DNA of 51,922 nt, from positions 1 to 51,922 of the forward strand of contig VFGQ01000003.1 in the NCBI GenBank assembly GCA_009391605.1, given 5' to 3'. Under the pieces are notes generated by a model, which was given only the letters and a program-made list of their open reading frames with translations, made no database searches and was not told the DNA's origin. The translations under genes and the position numbers were made by a program. Positions within the stretch are counted from its first letter, which is position 1; every line of letters begins with the position of its first letter. Shown one piece after another: positions 37,075-45,082 of this stretch. The DNA comes from SAR202 cluster bacterium (GTDB taxonomy: Bacteria; Chloroflexota; Dehalococcoidia; SAR202; GCA-002694895).

Positions 37075-37728
37075 ATGCCTAGAGAAGAATTTAATAAAGC
37101 TTTAGAAGAATTGCAAATTAGTATTAATGCAGTAGAGAAAACTGTTAAAAAAATGATAAATGGCTCAATTGAAGCACTTAATACTCGAAATATTGATTTG
37201 TCTAACAAGATTATTGACATGGATGATATTGTAGATAAATATAAAGTTGAAATAGAAGCCAAAGCTATTTTTTTAATTGCAAGTGAGCAACCTGTTGCTA
37301 GTGATCTGAGAAAAATTATAACAATAATGAGAGTTATAATGGAACTTGAAAGAATGGCTGATTATGCTGAAGGTATAGCTAAAATTAATATTAGAATTGG
37401 TGACGTAGATCTTATTAAACCATTAATAGATATACCTGCCATGGCTGAACGTTCAATAGAAATGTTATCTTTGTGTTTAAAAGGGTATAGGGAATCAAAT
37501 GTTAAAATAGCAGAAAAAGTTTGTGATATGGATGATGAAATGGATGCTTTAAAGGACAGGATAATTAATGAACTTATGCAGATTATCATGAGAGATCCTT
37601 CAACTTCAAGACAAGCAACATTTTTAATATTCATAGCTCATAATTTAGAAAGAATTGCAGATAGATCAACAAATATTGCAGAAGACACAATATTTTTAGT
37701 TACAGGATCATCAAGAGAATTAAAATAA
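37075..37728 (+). CDS. phoU: Phosphate-system regulator PhoU
   Basis: The 217-residue all-helical protein has two PhoU repeats (about 10-100 and 112-205) with metal-site acidic patterns IDMDDIVDKYKVEIE and VCDMDDEMDALKD. PhoU restrains Pst uptake and, where present, PhoR signalling. No phoB or phoR lies in the window, so its partner kinase, if any, is elsewhere. AAAGGATAT precedes the ATG. It is followed after 15 bases by a small ABM-like gene. Confidence 0.95.
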   Translation: MPREEFNKALEELQISINAVEKTVKKMINGSIEALNTRNIDLSNKIIDMDDIVDKYKVEIEAKAIFLIASEQPVASDLRKIITIMRVIMELERMADYAEGIAKINIRIGDVDLIKPLIDIPAMAERSIEMLSLCLKGYRESNVKIAEKVCDMDDEMDALKDRIINELMQIIMRDPSTSRQATFLIFIAHNLERIADRSTNIAEDTIFLVTGSSRELK

Positions 37729-37743
37729 CCAAAAGGAGGATGT

Positions 37744-38037
37744 ATGTACGGTACTGTATTTAATTTGAATGTTAAAAGCGGTCATAAGGAAAAACTTATA
37801 GAAGTAATGAAAAGAAATGAAAGAATTCCTGAAGGAATGGTTGCTTGGTTTTTAATGAATCCCGATGATGATAATGAAGATTTAATTGGTGTTGCGGTTT
37901 TTGAGAATAAAGATGCTCATTTAGCAAATGCTAACAATCCTGATCAACATGAGTATTTTGTGGCAATGATGGAACATTTAAATTCTGAACCTACATGGAC
38001 GGACGGAGAGTATGTAGCTGGACAGATAGTAAGATAA
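37744..38037 (+). CDS. Small ABM-like (dimeric alpha/beta-barrel) protein
   Basis: The 97-residue protein resembles the antibiotic-biosynthesis-monooxygenase (ABM) ferredoxin-like fold: a first strand MYGTVFNLNVKSGHKEKLIEV, a helix, GMVAWFLMNP, IGVAVFENKDAH and a final helix with EYFVAMMEHL. ABM proteins dimerise and may act as cofactor-less oxygenases or ligand binders; no catalytic residue can be assigned. The very strong AAAGGAGG site 4 bases before the ATG suggests high expression. It follows phoU by 15 bases and may be part of the pst operon, though a phosphate role is not established. Confidence 0.65.
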   Translation: MYGTVFNLNVKSGHKEKLIEVMKRNERIPEGMVAWFLMNPDDDNEDLIGVAVFENKDAHLANANNPDQHEYFVAMMEHLNSEPTWTDGEYVAGQIVR

Positions 38038-38050
38038 TTTTTCTCAAACT

Positions 38051-38069
38051 TGAGTTAAGGTATAACTCA
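38051..38069. terminator. Hairpin between convergent genes
   Basis: TGAGTTA (38051-38057) and TAACTCA (38063-38069) form a 7-base stem with a 5-base loop. The T-run is about 20 bases further on (near 38090), so termination is possible but not certain. Confidence 0.35.
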
Positions 38070-38113
38070 TCAATGGGCAGATAATAATATTTTTTTCTTA
38101 GTTATTAATTAAA

Positions 38114-39400
38114 TTATTGAATCCAGGAATCATCTAAGCTTTTTATGAATAATTTTTTTAGATCATCTCCATTTACTTCAATTGGACTTAATTTTATTAC
38201 CCTGTGTTGAGGTAATGTAACTTTTACTAATTCATCTATATCAGATTCTTTATAACCTAAATCTGATAATTTAGTTGGCATGCCAATTGAACTCATAATA
38301 TCTTTTATTGCTTTTGGCAGCATGGTGTGTACATTATTTTCATCAACATCTGAAATCCCTAGAGCTTTAGTTACATCTACATGTCTTTTAGGATCGCTTT
38401 TTGAAGTAAAATTAAATATAGCTGGCGCTGTAATTGCTACAGATAATCCATGAGGTATAAGGGGATGATTTTGAGGGTAATCATTTAGGAAAAATTCTTT
38501 TACATTTCCAGATACGGCATATGACATACCGTGACATAAATGACAACCAGCATTTCCAAATCCTATTCCTGCATATGTAGCTGCTAGTAACATTTGAGAT
38601 TTTGCTTCATGATTATCCGGATCATTTACTGCATTATAAATATTTTCAGCTACCATTTTTACTGCAGTTAAAGACCATATATCACTTATTGGATTTGACC
38701 CCTGATATGATGGGCGTAATCCCGGGTTTTCAGGTTTATTTCTTGAGTGAAATGGAATAGCAGTATATGATTCAAGCCCATGACATAATACGTCTAAGCC
38801 ACTACAAGCTACTACATTGGGTGGTATAGTTCTAACATTTTCAGGATCTATTAAACCTATTAAAGGTCTTAATTCTCTATGTGCAATTGCTGTTTTTGCG
38901 TTCATTTCTTCATAATCAAATACAGCAGTCCCAGTTGTTTCACTTCCAGTGCCTGTTGTTGTAGGAATAGCAATCATTGGTTTAAGCTTTCCTGGTACTA
39001 GCTTACCTTTTCCAATTGGAGCATTAACATAAGTCATAAAATCTGCAGGATAAGTGGAATAAAGATTAGCTGCTTTTGCTGTATCCATACTAGATCCGCC
39101 ACCTACACCAACAAATCCGTCTATATTATTTGTTATAGCAAATTCTATAGCTTTTTTAAATGAAGAGTCTGTAGGTTCAACATTTACATCTGCAAATAAA
39201 ATAGGATTAAGATTATTTTGTTCTATTGATTTTATAGTTTTTATGACACTTACATGATCAATTAACTTTTTATCAGTGATGATCATTATATTATTACAAT
39301 TTAATTTCTTAAATTCCCATCCAACTTCTTCAGTAACTCCATTTCCAAATTTTATTGTGGATGAGTCTATTGTAAATGCTGTTTCTTTCAAATTATTCAT
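38114..39400 (-). CDS. Hydroxyacid-oxoacid transhydrogenase-like iron-containing alcohol dehydrogenase
   Basis: The roughly 428-residue protein is in the iron-dependent dehydrogenase family, with GVGGGSSMDTAKAANL (NAD-binding loop) and metal ligands in SGLDVLCHGLESY and GNAGCHLCHGMSY. The segment PGLRPSYQGSNPISDIWSL and IGFGNAGCHLCHG closely follow ADHFE1-type hydroxyacid-oxoacid transhydrogenase, which transfers hydride between 4-hydroxybutyrate and 2-oxoglutarate. The ATG at 39400 (MNNLKETAFTIDSS) is preferred: frames from 39442 or 39430 would start inside a 44-base palindrome that acts as a terminator of the gene upstream. No succinate-semialdehyde gene is near. Confidence 0.85.
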   Translation of the reverse strand: MNNLKETAFTIDSSTIKFGNGVTEEVGWEFKKLNCNNIMIITDKKLIDHVSVIKTIKSIEQNNLNPILFADVNVEPTDSSFKKAIEFAITNNIDGFVGVGGGSSMDTAKAANLYSTYPADFMTYVNAPIGKGKLVPGKLKPMIAIPTTTGTGSETTGTAVFDYEEMNAKTAIAHRELRPLIGLIDPENVRTIPPNVVACSGLDVLCHGLESYTAIPFHSRNKPENPGLRPSYQGSNPISDIWSLTAVKMVAENIYNAVNDPDNHEAKSQMLLAATYAGIGFGNAGCHLCHGMSYAVSGNVKEFFLNDYPQNHPLIPHGLSVAITAPAIFNFTSKSDPKRHVDVTKALGISDVDENNVHTMLPKAIKDIMSSIGMPTKLSDLGYKESDIDELVKVTLPQHRVIKLSPIEVNGDDLKKLFIKSLDDSWIQ

Positions 39401-39415
39401 ATTGAATTTAATCTG

Positions 39416-39459
39416 ATACCAAAAATCCATGCTTGAATTCAAGCATGGATTTTTGGTAT
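39416..39459. terminator. Perfect 44-base palindrome, bidirectional terminator
   Basis: Positions 39416-39459 are exactly self-complementary, centred on GAATTC, with CCATGCTTG and CAAGCATGG arms flanked by AAAAAT and ATTTTT. On either strand the hairpin is followed by T residues. It lies 25 bases after the stop of the mini-protein gene and before the dehydrogenase start. Confidence 0.75.
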
Positions 39460-39484
39460 TTGTATTTAAATAGTTAGAAAATTA

Positions 39485-39709
39485 TTATTTTTTCCAAGCC
39501 ATTTGTGAACGGGAAACATTACCGTTTCCATCGATATAATATAAAAACCCAGATTCTCTGGATACATTTGCGTCAGCAACTTTTTCAGCGCCACCGCCAG
39601 GTTTTCCGCCTGATGCCATTTTAGTTCTCCAAACGTTTCCGTCTTTACCTAGATAATAAAAATAGCCAGATTCTTTATTTACACCTGTACTTGCTACAAC
39701 TTCTGCCAT
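39485..39709 (-). CDS. 74-residue protein made of two tandem 34-residue repeats
   Basis: From the ATG at 39709 the protein is Met, repeat 1 (34 residues, AEVVASTGVNKESGYFYYLG...), a KPGGG linker, and repeat 2 (34 residues, AEKVADANVSRESGFLYYID...). The repeats align without gaps and share 16 of 34 residues; the core is ESGxxYYxxxxGNVxRxxMA. GGAGG 6 bases before this ATG fixes the start over an upstream Met codon at 39721. There is no signal peptide or membrane segment. Similar short repeats are, to my recollection, found in uncharacterised proteins of other prokaryotes; function is unknown. It is a single-gene unit with its own promoter candidate and a perfect palindromic terminator, suggesting high expression. 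Confidence 0.85.
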   Translation of the reverse strand: MAEVVASTGVNKESGYFYYLGKDGNVWRTKMASGGKPGGGAEKVADANVSRESGFLYYIDGNGNVSRSQMAWKK

Positions 39710-39774
39710 ATTTTCCTCCATAATTTAGAACTAGGAAATATAGTAATAAATAACCATAATATATGATTATTTCT

Positions 39775-39803
39775 ATAATACACTATCTTCCTTCAGTACG
39801 CAA
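39775..39803 (-). promoter_or_regulatory. Promoter candidate of the repeat mini-protein
   Basis: Minus strand TTGCGT (39803-39798), 17 bases, TATTAT (39780-39775). The -10 is good, the -35 weak. Predicted 5' leader is about 60 bases. Confidence 0.4.
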
Positions 39804-39866
39804 ACTTTTTATATGAAGAGAAAAGTGCAGTTGTATTTTTTTTGATAATTAAGATATACTTTTATA

Positions 39867-40118
39867 GTGTTTTGTCCTCAGTGTAGAAGTCAAGAAATTA
39901 TTAATAGAGATATAACCCCAATTTATGAATGTTCTGATTGTGGTTATATGTTCAATGAGGACAATTTTACGTTTTATGAAGAAAATGTAAAAAATATTCC
40001 TGAAAAGAAGAAAACATTTTCGCTATCTAAGCTTTTTTTTGATAAAAATGATTTTATTAGCAGTATTATTCTCATTCTAATTCTTATTTTTCCATTTATT
40101 TTGAGTTTATTAATGTAA
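39867..40118 (+). CDS. Small zinc-ribbon protein with C-terminal membrane anchor
   Basis: The 83-residue product begins MFCPQCRSQEI and continues with YECSDCGYMF, giving a CxxC...CxxC zinc ribbon (about 3-25). A charged linker follows, and one hydrophobic segment (about 62-83) ends the protein. The ribbon would face the cytoplasm if the tail is inserted in the usual way. The start is GTG at 39867. A -10-like TATACT at 39855-39860 with TTGTAT 18 bases upstream predicts transcription starting at or next to the GTG, so the mRNA may be leaderless. Function unknown. Confidence 0.65.
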   Translation: MFCPQCRSQEIINRDITPIYECSDCGYMFNEDNFTFYEENVKNIPEKKKTFSLSKLFFDKNDFISSIILILILIFPFILSLLM

Positions 40119-40212
40119 TTTGAAGTTAGATTTGAAATTTTTAAAAAATTTATATTATAATATTTGTTCATTATATTATTTATAATTTTAGATCTTACTT
40201 TAGGTATATACA

Positions 40213-40932
40213 TTGCAGAAATATGCATTACTTGATATAGGAAATACAAATGTTAAATTAGCATTTGTAGATAATGGACTGATTCAAAATAAAATTATAT
40301 TTGAAACTAAAAAGTTTAAAGAAAAATTTGATAATTTAAAATTAAACCATATTTCTCATTTATTTATTTCATCAGTAGTTCCTGAATTAAATCAGTATTT
40401 TAATAATATGAATATTTCTGTTCATTTTGTTAATTCTGAAAATATTTCCAATATAGAAATAGGTTTAAATAATCCAAGTGAGTTAGGTGCAGATTTAATA
40501 ATTAATGCATCAGCAGCTTATGATTTGACTCAACAAAGAAATTTGGTTATAGATCATGGAACTGCATTAACATTTTGTCATATAGATGATAAGGGTAAAT
40601 ATTTGGGCTGTTTAATTTTCCCTGGGAATCATATTGCGAGTCAATCTTTAGCACAATTTACTTCAAAGTTAAATTATTTTGAAATGAAAGATACAAATAA
40701 ATTATATGGAACTAATACTGAAGAAGCGGTTGGCACAGGATTATTTAAAGGATATATTCATTTAATTAATGGTTTTATAAAAGAATTTAAAGATAATTAT
40801 CAAGACATAAAAATTATTGGAACTGGTAATGGAGTAAAAGTGTTTGCTGAATATATAAATTTAGATATTTATGAAGAAGATTTAACATTTCGAGGATTAA
40901 GTTTATTTGCTCAAACTATTTTAACTAATTAG
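40213..40932 (+). CDS. coaX: Type III pantothenate kinase
   Basis: The 239-residue ASKHA kinase phosphorylates pantothenate in CoA synthesis. It has the phosphate-binding loop LLDIGNTNVKLAFVD (about 6-20), ELGADLIINASAAY (about 93) and IDHGTALTFCHID (about 113), plus IGTGNGVKVFAEY near the end. The TTG start at 40213 is required to keep the loop at the N terminus; no Shine-Dalgarno is seen. The 3' end overlaps the convergent FAD oxidoreductase gene by 8 bases. Confidence 0.93.
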   Translation: MQKYALLDIGNTNVKLAFVDNGLIQNKIIFETKKFKEKFDNLKLNHISHLFISSVVPELNQYFNNMNISVHFVNSENISNIEIGLNNPSELGADLIINASAAYDLTQQRNLVIDHGTALTFCHIDDKGKYLGCLIFPGNHIASQSLAQFTSKLNYFEMKDTNKLYGTNTEEAVGTGLFKGYIHLINGFIKEFKDNYQDIKIIGTGNGVKVFAEYINLDIYEEDLTFRGLSLFAQTILTN

Positions 40933-42412
40933 AATTTTCAGATGCTTTTTTACCAGCTCTTTTTCCGAAAACAGCTCCAGCCATCATACCACCACCAGAA
41001 GGATAATTGTTATACCATAGCCCACCTATCATTTCTCCTACGGCATATAATCCCTTTATTATATCTCCGTTTTTATTTATTAATTCTCCATTTATAGTTG
41101 TTTTTAATCCTCCATAACAAAATGTCATACCGCAAATAACTGGATATGCCAAATAAGGAGGATTATTTAAAGGTAGTGCCCAATTAGATCTTAAAGGATA
41201 TATATTTTTAATATTTTTACCATCTAATTTATGTGGGTTATAATTACCAGGCTGAACTGCTTTATTGAATTTATTAATATTATTAATAAATTTTTTTTTA
41301 TCTTTAATTTTTATTTGATTTGCAAGATCAACTAAAGTTTCAGCACTATATTTTGTTGGTTTTTTGTAATTTTTGAGTACACCGGCCTGAATATGTTTTG
41401 AATCAAATAATTGAAAGGCCATATTATTTTCTTGTTCAAGTATTGCTTTTCCGGTTTTAGCATATGTCAGTCCCCTCCATGTTTCTCCTTCATCTATAAA
41501 TCTATTTCCATTTATATTAACCATTATGCTAAAAGGATAAGCATACCTGCTCCAATAGTCTCCAGATTTATTTTCGCCTGGTAAATCATAATCAGGTCGA
41601 TTAATATCTTGTGGAGATGCATGACAGGTAGACCAGTCATCATAAGGGATTGCTCCATGAGAAATTGCCATTTCTAGCCCTTCTCCAGTATTGTTTGGGA
41701 CACCTCTTAACTTAACATTTCTCCATTGTTCACCAAGATATTTAGCTCTCATTTGAGCATTTGATTCAAAGCTACCACACGCTAGAATTACCGTATTTGC
41801 ATAGTAAATTTTATTTTCATTATTTGTTTTTGCAACAACACCGGATATTTTATCCTTTTTATTTTTTATCAGATCTATAACTTGATGATTATATTTAATA
41901 TTGATACCTTTATTTAATGCAATTTTTTTCCATCTTTGTATTAGCCCGTATCCCTTTCCATTAAAAGAAACAACATTTGCAGAAGTTGGGTTATCAAATG
42001 TAGGAGACCATAAGTGTCCTAGTTTATTCATCCATTTTATTGTTGGCAGGGAATTTGTTACTAATTCTTTTGATAAAATTTTATCTGATTTACCATCAGT
42101 GACATCTATGATGTCTTTTAAATAATCAGATTCGGTATATCCTGTTACTACTTCAGCTAGTTCTTGTAATTTTTTATTATAAAGCTTGTTATAAGTTTGT
42201 TTTTTATCTTTGACCAGAGGTAATAGATCTGAAAAAGAATTGTATGCAAACCTCATATGTATTGTAAGAGCACTATTTCCGCCCATGTAATCTTCTGATG
42301 CTTTTTCTAACATTAGTACTTTAGAGCCATTTTCACTTGCAGATACTGCTGCAGCAAATCCTGCGTTTCCTGTCCCCACTATTATTACATCTGCATAATT
42401 TGTATCTGACAT
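40925..42412 (-). CDS. FAD-dependent oxidoreductase, tricarballylate dehydrogenase-like
   Basis: The 495-residue flavoprotein has the dinucleotide motif VIIVGTGNAGFAAAVSA (about 9-25), LEKASEDYMGGNSALT, an internal CGSFESN and the C-terminal GLYAVGEMIGGLWYNNYPSGGGMM. This is the fumarate reductase/succinate dehydrogenase flavoprotein superfamily and most like TcuA, which oxidises tricarballylate to aconitate. TcuB and TcuC partners are not adjacent, so other substrates are possible. It is soluble and lacks a signal peptide. It overlaps coaX convergently by 8 bases and diverges from the GGCT-like gene. Confidence 0.82.
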   Translation of the reverse strand: MSDTNYADVIIVGTGNAGFAAAVSASENGSKVLMLEKASEDYMGGNSALTIHMRFAYNSFSDLLPLVKDKKQTYNKLYNKKLQELAEVVTGYTESDYLKDIIDVTDGKSDKILSKELVTNSLPTIKWMNKLGHLWSPTFDNPTSANVVSFNGKGYGLIQRWKKIALNKGINIKYNHQVIDLIKNKKDKISGVVAKTNNENKIYYANTVILACGSFESNAQMRAKYLGEQWRNVKLRGVPNNTGEGLEMAISHGAIPYDDWSTCHASPQDINRPDYDLPGENKSGDYWSRYAYPFSIMVNINGNRFIDEGETWRGLTYAKTGKAILEQENNMAFQLFDSKHIQAGVLKNYKKPTKYSAETLVDLANQIKIKDKKKFINNINKFNKAVQPGNYNPHKLDGKNIKNIYPLRSNWALPLNNPPYLAYPVICGMTFCYGGLKTTINGELINKNGDIIKGLYAVGEMIGGLWYNNYPSGGGMMAGAVFGKRAGKKASENSN

Positions 42413-42481
42413 ATGTTTTTTATTTCTTGTAAAGATTTAATGTTATACAATCAGTTTTATTTACTCAACGTTATTGCTTAT

Positions 42482-42865
42482 ATGTATTTATTTGTATATG
42501 GAACTTTATTGTCCACTGAATATAATCATCAAACAATAAAAGGTTCAAAATTAATTGGAGAAGGAAGCATATATGGCAAATTATTTGATATTGGCAATTA
42601 CCCTGCATTGAAAGAAGGTGAAAATATTATTATTGGTGAATTATATAATATTGATGATTTAACATTGAAAAATTGCGATCAACTTGAAGGATATAATCAA
42701 GATGATCCAGAAAACTCGCCCTATATCAGAAAATCAGTCACTGTTTTTTTAGACAAAAAAGAATTATGTGCATATGTGTATTATTGTAATTTTGGTACGA
42801 ATCATTATAAAGAAATAGAGTCAGGGAATTATAAAGAATATATGGATGATAAAAGAAAAAAATAA
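42482..42865 (+). CDS. Gamma-glutamylcyclotransferase family protein
   Basis: The 127-residue protein begins MYLFVYGTLLS, with the GGCT/AIG2-fold substrate loop YGTL, then GSKLIGEGSIYGKLFDIGNYPAL and the putative catalytic Glu in DQLEGYN. Such enzymes cleave gamma-glutamyl amides to 5-oxoproline. The start is put at 42482; the open frame reaches back to 42413, but those 23 residues are not part of the fold. A PuuD-like gamma-glutamyl hydrolase and a HyuA/oxoprolinase-like protein are also in this window. It meets the esterase gene tail to tail with one base between. Confidence 0.8.
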   Translation: MYLFVYGTLLSTEYNHQTIKGSKLIGEGSIYGKLFDIGNYPALKEGENIIIGELYNIDDLTLKNCDQLEGYNQDDPENSPYIRKSVTVFLDKKELCAYVYYCNFGTNHYKEIESGNYKEYMDDKRKK

Positions 42866-42866
42866 T

Positions 42867-44000
42867 TTATTTAGTAATTGTTCTGGTTACCTCAAAGGGA
42901 TATTTATTATTATTATTAATATTTCTATGAAAAAAATTAGTATTGGCATTTTCGAGTAATTTGTTAGTGCTTTGTTCATTTGGCCAATTACCATGCCCTC
43001 CATTTTCTATTGTAATAAAAGTTAATTCAGGATTGTTATCTGGATAAGTATTTTTGAATTTCTTATAAAGTAACTCGCCATGTATATAAGGAACCACATC
43101 GTCTTTAGTTCCATGTATAATCATATAAGGGACTGTTTCCCCTTTTCCTATATATGAGATGGGGCTTGTAAAAAGAAAAGATTGTTCATATCTTTTCTTA
43201 CAATTGTCTGCTTCTTGTTTATCAGCACAATATTTTGCAGCATCTGCATGTCCAAAATAATTTATTGCGGCCTGAATTTCAGAAGATTGATTTAAATAAT
43301 TCCCAACCTTCCCTTCTATATCTATTGTGATATTATTTATTGTTAATTCTTTTATCCCATTAGAGAATGCCAGATATGATGTTAAGGAACCTCCGGCTGA
43401 TTGTCCAAATACACCAATTCTAGAGGTATTTAAATAAAATTTTTTTTCATTGCCTCTTAACCATCTTATAGCTGCTTTTGCATCATGAAGATAATCTGGA
43501 AATTTATACTCAGGCAACAATCTATAATTAATTGATGCTAATGCAAATCCTTCTTCCAAAATATACGCGGCAGGCTTTTCCAATTTTGAACCTTGTTTAA
43601 AACCTCCACCATGGATATGAATAATTAAAGGGAATAGTTTTTGATTACATTCATTTATTTTGCAAGGGATCCATAAGTTTAATGTCTGTCTTGGATGTGA
43701 ATTTTCAGCATAATTAATTTCAAGGCACTCAGTGACAGATATTTTAGTGCCAACCCCTTTGTACCGCTTGCAGTTATTTAAATTATTTCCCTCATTTACA
43801 ATATCAATATTAACTTTTTTAGGAATAGAATTTTTCGGTTTATTTGAAGATATTTTTATATCTTGATCATGTTCCTTATCTATATTATTTGATATTGTAG
43901 ATTGAGTTTCTTGATATTCATCATGAATATTATTAATTGCAGGGGCTGAATTACATCCTAATAATAGTATCAAAAAAGTAGTTAAAATTTTTTTCCCCAA
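42867..44000 (-). CDS. Lipoprotein alpha/beta-hydrolase (esterase)
   Basis: The 377-residue protein has a lipoprotein signal ending LILLLGC (C16), then a Lys/Asp/Asn-rich linker to about residue 70, then an alpha/beta-hydrolase domain. The oxyanion motif HGGGFKQGS, nucleophile FGQSAGGS (GxSxG), acid in HGTKDDVVPY and base in GGHGNWP complete the triad. Family members are carboxylesterases or feruloyl/xylan esterases. Lipid anchoring suggests an extracytoplasmic enzyme. The start is TTG at 44000 with GGGAG 8 bases upstream. Confidence 0.87.
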   Translation of the reverse strand: MGKKILTTFLILLLGCNSAPAINNIHDEYQETQSTISNNIDKEHDQDIKISSNKPKNSIPKKVNIDIVNEGNNLNNCKRYKGVGTKISVTECLEINYAENSHPRQTLNLWIPCKINECNQKLFPLIIHIHGGGFKQGSKLEKPAAYILEEGFALASINYRLLPEYKFPDYLHDAKAAIRWLRGNEKKFYLNTSRIGVFGQSAGGSLTSYLAFSNGIKELTINNITIDIEGKVGNYLNQSSEIQAAINYFGHADAAKYCADKQEADNCKKRYEQSFLFTSPISYIGKGETVPYMIIHGTKDDVVPYIHGELLYKKFKNTYPDNNPELTFITIENGGHGNWPNEQSTNKLLENANTNFFHRNINNNNKYPFEVTRTITK

Positions 44001-44142
44001 TCTTTTGTCTCCCGGAAATAATTACAACTTGAGAAGGTCTGCTTCGGTTATTAATTTTAGAAAATATTATATATTAATTACTTACTTGATATATATTTAA
44101 ACTGCATTGCTATAGAATGACTTTTTATATAGAAAATTAATT

Positions 44143-45021
44143 ATGAATAATTTCAGAGCATATATATCTGACCTTATTAGTTTAACTAAACCACCAATTA
44201 TTTCTTTATTATTAGTTACTGCAACTGGCTCTATTTTTTTAGCCAGCGATGGTAGTCCACCTTTATTGATTACAATTTATATTTTAATCGGAGGGACATT
44301 AGGTGCTGCCGGGGCCAGTGTAATTAATAATGTGATTGATAGAAATATAGATAAAGCTATGATAAGGACTTCGAAAAGAGCAGTACCCTCAAGAAGAGTT
44401 AGTCCGACTAGTGCTTTAATTTATGGGATATTATTAAATGTTCTTTCATTTATTTTATTAAATTTCACTGTGAATTTTATTAGTGCTTTTTTAACTATCT
44501 TTGCCAGTTTATTTTATATTTTTATTTATACTATTTATTTAAAACCAAGAACTACCCAAAATATTGTGATCGGAGGTGCAGCAGGATGTTTTCCTCCAGT
44601 TATAGCTTGGGTTGGGATAACAGGCTATGAAGGTTTGTTTAATCTTTCTCCTTGGTTTATGTTTTTAATTGTTTTTCTTTGGACACCACCACATTTTTGG
44701 GCATTAGGGATATTGATGAAAGATGATTATGAAAGAGCAAGCATTCCCATGTTACCTGTTGTGCATGGAATGAAAAGAGTTACTACTGAGATATTTATTT
44801 ACTCAATTTTGATTAATGTAACAGTAATTTTATTTTGGTGGTTTAGTACATTAGGGTTAATGTTTTTAGTACTTTCTATGATAAATGGTTTAATATATTC
44901 AGGTTTTTGTTATAAATTATTAATTAATAAAGACAGAATTTCCGCTAGAAAGTCTTATCTTTTTTCATTGCTTTACCTTGCATTAATTTTCTTATTTATT
45001 ATTATTGATACTTTGATATAA
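44143..45021 (+). CDS. ctaB: Protoheme IX farnesyltransferase (heme O synthase)
   Basis: The 292-residue UbiA-family membrane protein has the prenyl-diphosphate motif NNVIDRNIDKAM (about 62-73) and RTSKRAVPSRRVSP, diagnostic for CtaB/CyoE. It also has TPPHFWALGILMKDDYERA near residue 180, as in heme O synthases. About eight or nine membrane spans are expected. The enzyme farnesylates heme b to heme O for heme-copper oxidases, implying aerobic respiration. No oxidase subunits or ctaA lie nearby. A TATAGA -10-like element is 25 bases before the start. Confidence 0.94.
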   Translation: MNNFRAYISDLISLTKPPIISLLLVTATGSIFLASDGSPPLLITIYILIGGTLGAAGASVINNVIDRNIDKAMIRTSKRAVPSRRVSPTSALIYGILLNVLSFILLNFTVNFISAFLTIFASLFYIFIYTIYLKPRTTQNIVIGGAAGCFPPVIAWVGITGYEGLFNLSPWFMFLIVFLWTPPHFWALGILMKDDYERASIPMLPVVHGMKRVTTEIFIYSILINVTVILFWWFSTLGLMFLVLSMINGLIYSGFCYKLLINKDRISARKSYLFSLLYLALIFLFIIIDTLI

Positions 45022-45082
45022 GATTTGAAATTATAAATAACAAATTTATTTTGTTAGTATTTTAATGATTTAATATTTAATT

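Noticed and set aside
40119..40212. Possible small RNA or tRNA between the zinc-ribbon gene and coaX
   Set aside because: The 94 bases are almost all A/T with no cloverleaf, no conserved T-loop sequence and no stable stem.
44001..44142. Riboswitch between the esterase gene and ctaB
   Set aside because: Only a 4-base stem (GAAG/CTTC) is seen and no known aptamer core could be matched.
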